From Glaciecola blandensis (lineage in GTDB: Bacteria; Pseudomonadota; Gammaproteobacteria; Enterobacterales; Alteromonadaceae), in contig NZ_JAVRIE010000002.1 of assembly GCF_031846165.1 (NCBI RefSeq), positions 310,001-374,000 of the forward strand: a DNA stretch of 64,000 nt, given 5' to 3'. Below, in pieces: positions 43,368-51,800 of this stretch. Made by a program: the position numbers and the translations under genes. How positions within the stretch are numbered: position 1 is the first letter of the stretch; every line of letters begins with the position of its first letter. The notes under the pieces were generated by a model. That model did no database searches. It was not told the origin of the DNA and saw only the letters and a program-made list of their open reading frames with translations.

Positions 43368-44593
43368 TGCCAGCTTTCGCATATAAGGGTAGAGAATCGG
43401 GTGGCAGTTTAGTAGATGGCACTATTGACGCGAGCGATGAGTCAACAGCAGCAAAAATCCTAATGAGTCGAAATATCATTCCAATTGATATTACCCAGAG
43501 CTTGAATGCGTCAGATAAGCGCAAAAGTGATGATGAGCTAGGACTTTTTGTACCGAAAGTGAGTATTGACGATTTAGTTATTTTTGCTCGTCAAATGTTT
43601 TCATTAACGAAAGCTGGGATCCCAATGATCCGCGCTGTTGCGGGCCTTTCGAATACGAACTCTAAGCGTATGCGCAAAGCCCTTATCAATGTGATTGAGC
43701 AATTAGAACGCGGTAGAAACCTTTCATCTGCTTTGGCTCAACACCCTAAAATCTTCAACCAATTATTTGTCAGTGTCGTACATGTCGGCGAAAACACCGG
43801 TCAGCTAGATGAAGCCTTCGCCCAGCTAGCCGAATACCTCCAACGTGAGCAAGAGACACGTAAACAAATCAAAGCAGCAACAAGATATCCGATATTTGTC
43901 GTGTTTGCTCTTGTGATTGCCTTAGTTGTCATGAACATTTTTGTCATCCCAGTATTTGCCGGTATGTTTGAGAAGTTCGATGCCGAATTACCTGCTATGA
44001 CCTTGTTTTTAATAGGAATGTCTAACTTCTTTCTGCACCAGTGGTGGGTCCTTATTATCCTAATTAGCGTATGTGTTTTCATAACATCGCGTTATCTTGA
44101 TACTAAACAGGGACGGTACAATTGGGATAAATTAAAGCTCGAGGTGCCTTTAGTGGGTTCCATTATAGAGCGCTCTTTATTAGGACGGTTCGCACGCAGC
44201 TTTGCAATGATGTTAAAAGCGGGTGTGCCGCTTACCACTGCACTGAATCTAGTCGCAGAAGCCGTAAGTAATAGTTATATGAGCAAAGCGGTCATTACGA
44301 TGAGACAAAGCATCGAGAAGGGCGAAAGCTTGTCGAGAGTGGCGCAAAACAGTGGGCTTTTCACCCCTCTGGTAATGCAAATGGTCAACGTTGGTGAAGA
44401 AACCGGTCGCGTTGATGAATTATTGCAAGAAGTCGCGGAATATTATGAACGCGAAGTGGAATACGATTTGAAAAGTTTGACATCGAAGATTGAACCCATA
44501 CTGATCGCAATAGTAGCGGCAATGGTGTTGGTCTTGGCGCTAGGTATATTTACGCCGATGTGGGACATGATGAGCGTTGTGCAGGGCAAATAA
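43367..44593 (+). CDS. mshG: MSHA inner-membrane platform protein MshG (GspF/PilC-like)
   Basis: 408 residues with two T2SSF repeats (FARQMFSLTKAGIPMIRAVA and FARSFAMMLKAGVPLTTALN) and three membrane helices (FVVFALVIALVVMNIFVIPV; WVLIILISVCVFITS; ILIAIVAAMVLVLALGIFTP). Also typical are the VGENTGQLDEAFAQLAEYLQ and VGEETGRVDELLQEVAEYYE helices. It anchors MshE at the membrane and probably moves pilin subunits into the fibre. The TAATG junction with mshE gives translational coupling. Confidence 0.95.
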   Translation: MPAFAYKGRESGGSLVDGTIDASDESTAAKILMSRNIIPIDITQSLNASDKRKSDDELGLFVPKVSIDDLVIFARQMFSLTKAGIPMIRAVAGLSNTNSKRMRKALINVIEQLERGRNLSSALAQHPKIFNQLFVSVVHVGENTGQLDEAFAQLAEYLQREQETRKQIKAATRYPIFVVFALVIALVVMNIFVIPVFAGMFEKFDAELPAMTLFLIGMSNFFLHQWWVLIILISVCVFITSRYLDTKQGRYNWDKLKLEVPLVGSIIERSLLGRFARSFAMMLKAGVPLTTALNLVAEAVSNSYMSKAVITMRQSIEKGESLSRVAQNSGLFTPLVMQMVNVGEETGRVDELLQEVAEYYEREVEYDLKSLTSKIEPILIAIVAAMVLVLALGIFTPMWDMMSVVQGK

Positions 44594-44608
44594 TGGCGCA
44601 GTGTAACG

Positions 44609-45106
44609 ATGGCCAGTAAGTTATATCAGTTCATTTGGGTGTTTCTTATTGTCATGATAGTTGGCGCTTTGCTGTATCGCAGCCTAATGACAGAAAACAA
44701 TGAAGCTTGGGAACGCACGGGCTTTGAGAATTTAAAAGCGGGTGTGCAAGAGGGTTTAGCCCAGATGCATTGGCAGTGGCAGTACGAAGGTAGACCTAGC
44801 TCGATTACCTACGAAAGTAGTAATGCAGGACAAAGCGACCAAATCGAGATGAATCGAGAGGGTTGGCCAAAGTTAAATCGGTCTTTAGACGCTTGCCAAG
44901 GATTCTTGGCAATGTTCGCAGCGAAGAGTGCGGTTAACGTAGGTGGTTTGAGTGTCGAGGTTGACCTTCAAAAACAGTTAGAAGTACAAGTTGAGTTTAT
45001 TGCTCAAGCAAAGGCTCAAGACTCTCAGAAAAGAGTCGATATATGTCGGTACAGCCGACCAGAACAAAAATTTGATTATTATTTGGGCACAGGAAACGTG
45101 TTTTGA
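44609..45106 (+). CDS. mshF: MSHA biogenesis protein MshF
   Basis: 165 residues with one N-terminal hydrophobic helix (FIWVFLIVMIVGALLYRSLM) and a periplasmic domain (WQWQYEGRPSSITY, MNREGWPKLNRSLDACQGFL). It is not a prepilin: there is no Gly-Phe-x-x-x-Glu site. The protein occupies the mshF position between mshG and mshB, and its QWQYEGRPS stretch is typical of MshF. Its exact role is unknown. The predicted coding end runs into the mshB leader; the true mshB start lies 33 bases downstream. Confidence 0.8.
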   Translation: MASKLYQFIWVFLIVMIVGALLYRSLMTENNEAWERTGFENLKAGVQEGLAQMHWQWQYEGRPSSITYESSNAGQSDQIEMNREGWPKLNRSLDACQGFLAMFAAKSAVNVGGLSVEVDLQKQLEVQVEFIAQAKAQDSQKRVDICRYSRPEQKFDYYLGTGNVF

Positions 45107-45138
45107 ATATGGTTAGCAACGAACACTTAGGAGACAAC

Positions 45139-45744
45139 ATGCAATCTGGTAATAACAAACAGCAACGCGGATTTACGCTTATCGAGTTAGTTATCGTCGT
45201 TGTGTTATTGGGCCTTCTTGGTGCTGTTGCTATTCCGCGCTTTTTAGATGTCCCAAGGGAAGCTGAAGACGCAACTGTTGAAGGTGTTGCCGGTGGTTTT
45301 GCTACTGGTGTTGGCCTGGTGAGAGCGCAGTGGGAAATTGAAGCGCGCCCTCAAGATAATAATGGTACGAATTTGAGTTCAGTGACTATTGAAGGGATCG
45401 CCGTTGGCGTGGACAGTGATACAGGTTATCCGACAGGCCAACTAAACAACGATGCGAGCACAGAAGACGACACAATGTCGCGTCTGGATTGTGAGAGCAT
45501 CTTTAATTTGATTATGCAAAGTGCACCAACGATCACATCGACTTGGAGCACACAAGCTGTAGAAGATTTTCGTTACTTCACAAATGTGAATGAGAACGCT
45601 GGTTCGGGCGGCAATGACGTTTGTCATTACTACTTAACCCAAACCATAAAGAACAACGCTAGTGAGCCGCTTACCACGGGTGTAGGTAACGGCTTTGTTT
45701 ATGACCCAAGGATAGGTCAAGTGATTGTGTTTAGTAATAACTAA
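45139..45744 (+). CDS. mshB: MSHA minor prepilin MshB
   Basis: 201 residues from the ATG at 45139, chosen because TTAGGAG precedes it by 6 bases and it gives a normal leader (QSGNNKQQRG-FTLIELVIV). The prepilin peptidase site RG-F with Glu5 is intact. The N-terminal helix continues to AIPRFLDVPREAEDATVEGV, and the globular domain has two cysteines (LDCESIF, NDVCHYY). A minor pilin that probably helps start or cap the fibre. A 69-base gap separates it from mshA. Confidence 0.88.
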   Translation: MQSGNNKQQRGFTLIELVIVVVLLGLLGAVAIPRFLDVPREAEDATVEGVAGGFATGVGLVRAQWEIEARPQDNNGTNLSSVTIEGIAVGVDSDTGYPTGQLNNDASTEDDTMSRLDCESIFNLIMQSAPTITSTWSTQAVEDFRYFTNVNENAGSGGNDVCHYYLTQTIKNNASEPLTTGVGNGFVYDPRIGQVIVFSNN

Positions 45745-45813
45745 GTGACTAGGTATTACTCGTATTTTTAACATTGTAAATTTAATAGAAACATCCACTT
45801 TGAGGGAATTATT

Positions 45814-46305
45814 ATGAAAAACCAAATGACAAACCAAAAAGGCTTCACGCTTATCGAACTTATCATCGTGATCGTGATCCTTGGTATTCTTGCTGTTACT
45901 GCAGCTCCTCGTTTTATCGATCTTCAAACTGATGCTCGTGCTCAAACACTTGAAGGTGTTAAAGCTGCGCTTCAAGGTTCATCTCAGTTGGTTTATGCAA
46001 AAGCAGCCATCGCGGGTGTTCAAAGCAGTGCGACAGCGGTTAACGTAACAGTGAACGGTGCAGCCGTATCTACCGTTAATGGTTATCCAAACGCTGCAGT
46101 GATTACGTCTGCTGCAAACGTAGTTCCGTTCTTAGATTTAAGTACAGGTGACTTCGCAGTTATTAACGTAGATACAACTCTTGCTGCAGGTGAATTTATT
46201 ATCGCTTTTGCAGGTGAGACAGCCACAAACAATTGTTATGTGCGATACGTCAACGCTGGGGCAAATGCTGCGCCTGGTATTACTACAGTCGCAACAGGCT
46301 GTTAA
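45814..46305 (+). CDS. mshA: MSHA major pilin MshA
   Basis: 163 residues: leader MKNQMTNQKG cleaved before FTLIELIIVI, then the standard hydrophobic helix to APRFIDLQTDARAQTLEGVK. The mature protein is Ala/Val/Thr-rich and has two cysteines near the C-terminus (NNCYVRY, ATGC) that should form the D-region disulfide. The high Ala/Gly content and two-residue repeats are usual for a major subunit. GAGG precedes the ATG. It is the pilin that polymerises into the pilus used for attachment to surfaces such as chitin and algae in relatives. Confidence 0.93.
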   Translation: MKNQMTNQKGFTLIELIIVIVILGILAVTAAPRFIDLQTDARAQTLEGVKAALQGSSQLVYAKAAIAGVQSSATAVNVTVNGAAVSTVNGYPNAAVITSAANVVPFLDLSTGDFAVINVDTTLAAGEFIIAFAGETATNNCYVRYVNAGANAAPGITTVATGC

Positions 46306-46328
46306 TAGCTACTTGATTGTAGACGATA

Positions 46329-46886
46329 ATGTTATGGCAACCTCTGGTTCCTAAACACCAAAAAGCTCAAGGAGGATTTACCCTTCTTGAGCTTATCGTC
46401 GTTATGATTATCTTAGGTGTACTGGCTGTTTATGCTATACCACGGTTTTCTGGTACCACAGGCTATGACGAATACGCTTTTCAAAACCGATTAGTGTCAG
46501 TCCTTCGGAATATGCAGATACGGGCAATGCAAGACTCTCGGCCCAGTTTTTGTCACCGAATTAACTTCATCAACACCAGCACGCAAACCGCCTTTGGGCC
46601 ATCTTCAGCATCCTTCGCTAGTGGCAATGAAGCAGCAACATGCGCAACTACCATTGATTTTAATACCGATAGTTTCCTCAGAACCACCGCAAATGAAATA
46701 CAAGATGCAAGCATATCTATGTCGGTCTTAGATGGCTCAGTCGCGATAGGCTTTATACAATTTGACTCTTTTGGCGCACCGCAAACCACGTCTTCCAACT
46801 GCAGCAATGGGTGTACCGTCAGTTTCAGTGGTGAAGCCACTGCAAGAGTATGCATTGCTTCTGAAGGGTTCATCAATGCCTGTTAG
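46329..46886 (+). CDS. mshC: MSHA minor prepilin MshC
   Basis: 185 residues. Leader with cleavage site QGG-FTLLELIVVMIILGVL, then YAIPRFSGTTGYDEYAFQNR, and a GspH-like minor-pilin domain (NMQIRAMQDSRPSFCHRINF, with GCTVSFSGEATARVCIASEG at the end). The long leader (17 residues before the cleavage) is typical of minor pilins. It ends inside the mshD start region. Confidence 0.88.
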   Translation: MLWQPLVPKHQKAQGGFTLLELIVVMIILGVLAVYAIPRFSGTTGYDEYAFQNRLVSVLRNMQIRAMQDSRPSFCHRINFINTSTQTAFGPSSASFASGNEAATCATTIDFNTDSFLRTTANEIQDASISMSVLDGSVAIGFIQFDSFGAPQTTSSNCSNGCTVSFSGEATARVCIASEGFINAC

Positions 46887-47487
46887 AAAGCATCGAATAT
46901 GCATCACAATAACTGCTAACCAAGGTTTCACACTGATTGAGCTGATCGTAGGTATCGTGATTTTTGCGGTTGCGATGGTATCAGTGATTTCCTTTTTACA
47001 GCCTCAAGTTAAGCAGGGTATCGATCCAATATGGCAAGTCAGAGCGACTTCTTTAGGGCAATCCCTCAGCAATGAAATTCTAGCTAAATCATTTGATCAG
47101 AATTCGAATCAAGTGGGCGGCTTACAACGCTGCAACGAGGCGCTTGCATGCACTCGTAGCGGTAATTTAGGTCCTGAATCTGGCGAAACACGTAGCTTGT
47201 ACAACGATGTTGATGACTACCATGGTTTGGACCTTAGCGATTTTAATATACTTAATTCTGTTGAAGCAGGAAGCGCAGTGAATGGTGTGAGTATTTATGC
47301 TGGGTTTCGCGCTCAAGTAAGTGTTTTTTATGACCAAAATAGTGATGGCATCAATGATGACGACCTGAATCAGGACGGTAGTTTAGATTCAGGTACGCTC
47401 GTTGCGAATAAGAAACTAGTCACCATTACGATCACTACGCCAGGCGGAGACACAATCACCGTCGCCGGTGTTAAGGGGAATTTCTGA
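46876..47487 (+). CDS. mshD: MSHA minor prepilin MshD
   Basis: 203 residues from the ATG at 46876 (PVRKHRICITITANQG-FTLIELIVGI), which overlaps mshC by 11 bases; an upstream in-frame ATG at 46762 would lie inside mshC and give an unusually long leader. Pilin helix continues FAVAMVSVISFLQPQVKQGI. The globular part carries Asp-rich loops (YDQNSDGINDDDLNQDGSLD) that look calcium-binding. Probably a pilus-tip or initiation minor pilin. It ends on the mshO start (TGATG). Confidence 0.88.
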   Translation: MPVRKHRICITITANQGFTLIELIVGIVIFAVAMVSVISFLQPQVKQGIDPIWQVRATSLGQSLSNEILAKSFDQNSNQVGGLQRCNEALACTRSGNLGPESGETRSLYNDVDDYHGLDLSDFNILNSVEAGSAVNGVSIYAGFRAQVSVFYDQNSDGINDDDLNQDGSLDSGTLVANKKLVTITITTPGGDTITVAGVKGNF

Positions 47488-48359
47488 TGAAATATTCTTC
47501 TTGCACATTATCACGATCAAAAGGTTTCACTTTGATTGAATTAGTAATGGTCCTTGTGGTGTTAGCTATTGTCTCGGTAGGCATCACACAGTTCATCCGC
47601 TCTTCTACTCAAATTTTTATTGATACAAGTGAACGCGAGCGTTTACTAAGAGATGGCAGTTTTGCCGTTGAACGTATTAATCGCGAGATTGCCAGCGCCA
47701 TACCAAATTCAGTGCGTTTAGCCGGAAATTCAGGTGTACATTGTTTGCAGTTCGTGCCGAGCAAATGGAGTACTTTCTATTTGGAATTGCCTATTGAACC
47801 GACTTCCGATGTCACCATTTCAGTCACTGAAATGCATGATATTAATGGCAATATTTTTGTGCCAACGGCAAATAGCGACCTTGCGTTTGTTTACCCAACA
47901 AGTTCTGTGGATATCTATTCTGCTAGTAGCGCACAAAGACAAGTTATCAGCGCTTGTGCAGACGATGGTGATGGAAATTGCGCGACAGATGATGATAGTG
48001 ATGGCGTCATCGAATTAACTGTCGTTGATGGTTTTGAGCAATCAAGTCCCGCTAAACGTTTATATGTGGGGAGTTCAACGATAAATTATTGTGTCAGAAA
48101 TAACGCCTTGTATCGTCATGAGTCATCCATAAGCGAAACACAGCCAGTGTTTTCCAATGGTGGTGTGTTAATGGCTGAAAACATGGGGAATCAACTTTCG
48201 TCGAACCCGAACGTACCAAATGCCAATGATCTCAATCCGTTCAGGATTGTCGACGCATCACTGCGCAGAAATGCGTATACCCAAACACAGTTTATCTTTG
48301 TGCGAGACGGCGAAAGTATGACATTCACACAGGAGATACATATTCCTAATGTGCCATAA
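47487..48359 (+). CDS. mshO: MSHA minor prepilin MshO
   Basis: 290 residues. Prepilin site SKG-FTLIELVMVLVVLAIVSV, then GITQFIRSSTQIFIDTSERE and RLLRDGSFAVERINREIASA, the GspJ/MshO-like helix. Later Asp-rich loops (ACADDGDGNCATDDDSDGVI) resemble a metal-binding site. Minor pilins of this size usually help prime the fibre with MshC, D and P. Its end overlaps mshP by 11 bases. Confidence 0.88.
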   Translation: MKYSSCTLSRSKGFTLIELVMVLVVLAIVSVGITQFIRSSTQIFIDTSERERLLRDGSFAVERINREIASAIPNSVRLAGNSGVHCLQFVPSKWSTFYLELPIEPTSDVTISVTEMHDINGNIFVPTANSDLAFVYPTSSVDIYSASSAQRQVISACADDGDGNCATDDDSDGVIELTVVDGFEQSSPAKRLYVGSSTINYCVRNNALYRHESSISETQPVFSNGGVLMAENMGNQLSSNPNVPNANDLNPFRIVDASLRRNAYTQTQFIFVRDGESMTFTQEIHIPNVP

Positions 48360-48858
48360 ATCGGATGATACGCGCTTCATTGCGCATAGTTTTGACGGCC
48401 TTGATAAGACAAGTGCTCTGCCGAGTCGACAAACTGCTGGCTCCCGAAAACAACGCGGCAGCATGATCGTAATGGCGTTGTTTGCAATTATTGTGTTAGC
48501 ACTGTTAGCTGGCGTCTTAGTGAATATGTTGAGCACATCGTCCAATACGCTGTTGTATGAAGTATATGGTGTGCGTGCGAAAAATGCCGCACAAGCAGGT
48601 ATACAAGAACTCGCACTCGCTTCATTTCCATTATCCAGTGGACCGCAGATATGTAATCAAGTGATCTCGAGCCCTGCATCATTTTCGTCAATCAATGGCT
48701 TCCAAGCCTGCCAATTTACTGCAAGATGTTCCACAAGTGATATCAACTTCAATGGTGAAGACTTCCGGCTGTATCGATATTCGAGCACTGGTACTTGTGG
48801 CTTTGATGATATTGTTGTCAGCAGAACTGTTTCTGTTGACGCAATGCAAGAGAATTAA
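48349..48858 (+). CDS. mshP: MSHA biogenesis protein MshP (PilX-like)
   Basis: 169 residues. A long N-terminal extension (about 40 residues) precedes a hydrophobic segment (SMIVMALFAIIVLALLAGVL) preceded by RKQRG. It is a type IV pilin-like helix but lacks Glu5, as is usual in PilX/GspK-like minor pilins. The globular part has several Cys (PQICNQ, QACQFTARCS, GTCGFDD). The start at 48349 overlaps mshO. Position between mshO and mshQ supports the name. Confidence 0.8.
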   Translation: MCHKSDDTRFIAHSFDGLDKTSALPSRQTAGSRKQRGSMIVMALFAIIVLALLAGVLVNMLSTSSNTLLYEVYGVRAKNAAQAGIQELALASFPLSSGPQICNQVISSPASFSSINGFQACQFTARCSTSDINFNGEDFRLYRYSSTGTCGFDDIVVSRTVSVDAMQEN

Positions 48859-48861
48859 ATT

Positions 48862-51800
48862 ATGAAGTACCGTCATTTACGCCTCGGACTCCCACTTTTT
48901 GCGAGTGTGTGTTTCCTATTTTTATCCTCCAGTGCGTTTGCAGCAAAATTGGCAGAGTATCGCTTTGATGAATCTGTATATAACGGCACTGCAGGTGAAG
49001 TGATTGATAGTCATGGTAACTTTCATGGAAGGGCGGTGAATGCTCAGCCAACAGAAGGAAAAATTTGTACTGCGGTGGATTTGTCGGCGAGTGGTATTTC
49101 AGATTACGTTATCTTGGATCCAGCGACTTTTGACAATCGAGATGATTTCACCGTTTCTTTATGGGTGAAAACGACAAAAACAGGTAACCAAAGTTTGCTA
49201 TCTGGCGCTGCGACGGGTCAAGATAATGAAATGCTGATGTGGTTTCCTAGTCATACTAGTTTCCAACCGTACCTTAAGGGGGGGACCTTAAATACCATAA
49301 GCGTGACTTCATTTGCTGACAACAATTGGCATCATTTATTATGGACACGTACCAACGACCAAAACTGTCTCTATCGAGATAGTGTCTTTCAAGGTTGTAC
49401 CACACTCACAACAGACTCAGTCACTGTTGAAAGCTTACTTTTGGGTCAAGAGCAAGACTCCGTCGGAGGAAGTCTAGTTTCATCGCAGGCTGTTGAAGGC
49501 TTAATCGACGAGTTAGTGATTTATGACAACGCCTTAACTCAAAGCGAAATAAACACTTTATATAATAACCAAAATGCAGGCTTGAATGATGATGGCTCTT
49601 CACGCACCTGTCCTCTACCCGAACCCATCGCCGAGTTTAGATTTGAAGACCTAAGCTGGAATAATGTTGCTGGCGAGGTTACAGACAGCAGTGGAAATGG
49701 GAATGACGGTAGGGCGCTACGCGGGTCAACATTGGCCGAAACTTCTCCTGCGCTGACGGGCAACCCTGGTACCTGTGGATATGCTTTTCAAAACGACGGT
49801 TCTATTCAAGTGACAGGTCTCCCCGTAGATACTTCAACTATAGGGGCAAAAACAACCGTCACATTCTGGATGAATTGGGATGGAACAAATAATGTTATGC
49901 CGATAGGTTGGAACTTCCATGACATTTGGATGACCAGTGGACTCATGGGTTTTAATACTTGGAATAATGACTTAAGAGGAATATCAACCAGTGGCTTTGC
50001 AAACACTTGGAGACACGTGGCTGTGGAGTTCACCAACGGAAGTGTAGATAGCAATAAAATTTTCATTGATGGCATTGAGCAGAGCTTGACACAATACAAT
50101 AACGCTAATACCAGCAGGGCTTATGTCAATTCCGAGCTTCGAATAGGTGGCGTATCTAATAGTACGCAGTACGATTTTCATGGCTCTATCGATGAGGTCA
50201 GAGTCTACAACGGCGCGCTCACTAGCGCTCAAATTCAAACTATTATGGCCGAACGTCATCCGTGTACTGTTGAAGAGGCGGTACTTGAATATCGTTTCGA
50301 TGAATTTTCTTGGAATGGCACTAGTGGCGAAGTTATCGACCGTGCTCCAAATGCCATTGACGGTGTGGCCGTGGGCGATGCAGATACGATATTTGATGGC
50401 CAAGTTTGCGGCGCAGGGACGTTTGATGGTACCGGTGATTATGTTGATGTAACTGGCTTTGACACCTATTTAAGAGATACCGCAAGTGTTGCGTATTGGT
50501 TTAAAACTACTCAAACAGGGAGCAACACAGCTTGGGTTGCGCCAGGTATACTAGGTTTAGAAGTTGCGGGTAACGGCGATGATATTTTCTGGGGGTATCT
50601 TGATGCCTCCGGACACCTGAGAATGCAAAAGGGCAATGGCTCATCTACGCGCTCAGATTCGCCCGTAAATGATGGTAATTGGCAGCATGTTGTCATGACC
50701 TGGAATGCTGATTCAGGCGCGACTCAAATGTTTATTAATGGGGTGTTAGAAGATACTGCGAATTCCGAATCGGGTATCGTGACCAGCTCATTTTCCAGTA
50801 TTGGTCGAATTGATGGTAGTAATAGCGCATTGAACTTTATTGGTGAAGTGGATGAGGTGCTCGCCTTTGATTCGATTCTGTCAGCCACAGATGTGAACGA
50901 CATATATACCAATCAACTCAACGGTCGAAACTACGACGGCACTGAACGAGAGTGTAAAGTTCCTCTGGCTGAATATCGTTTGGAAGAAAGTTCTTGGACC
51001 GGGGCGGCAGCTGAAGTTGAAGATCAAGTGGGTAACTTTGATGCGCAAGCAATCAATGGGGCCGTCACTGCTACTGACACACCTGCGATAGTGGGTAATC
51101 CTGGTACTTGTGGTTTTGGCGAGTTCGACGGTAGCAATGACTATATTGCTCTGCCCAACAGTTTCCCTAATCTAACGGATAGTTTTACGGTGACAGCTTG
51201 GATCAATCCAAGCAATTTGAGCGCAGGCTCTCGCATTTTTATTGATGATGAACAGGATAATGGTCAAACGCGTGGTTATGGTTTCAGTTTAGGGGACCCC
51301 GGCAGTGGCCGTTTACGGTTCTATTCACGAAACGTTAGCCCGATTTCTGTAGATACTCCTGCTGTAATATCTGCCGATACATGGAGCTTTGTCACCATCG
51401 TGCATGATGCTGCGAATAAAACCAGACAGATATACGTAAATGGGGTGGCTCAAAGCTTAAATGGTGGTAGTTCAATTAGCACCTACACTGGTTCATGGGG
51501 AGAGGATGATGGCCCTGCAACCATTGGTGGCGAAACCGACTCAGGTGAAACCAACAGTCGATTTACCGGTAAAATTGATGAAGTGAGAGTGTATACCGGC
51601 GCGTTGACGCAGACTGAAATTGCTTCTGTCTATGCTGAAACTCATGCGTGTGCCATCCCGGTGGTTCATCACTATGAAATTAGTCATGACGGACAAGGAT
51701 TAACCTGCGATGCGGAAACAGTGACGATTAGAGCCTGCGCGGATGCAAGTTGTTCATCACTGAGTGCCCAAGCGACTTCTTTAAACGTTCTAGCTGACGG

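Noticed and set aside
46762..46875. Longer start for mshD
   Set aside because: It would lie inside mshC and give a leader of more than 50 residues before the prepilin site; the ATG at 46876 gives a normal leader.
49627..51000. Repeated DNA in mshQ as a possible recombination or mobile element
   Set aside because: The repeats are diverged LamG coding units, clear only at protein level, and show no terminal repeats or transposase.
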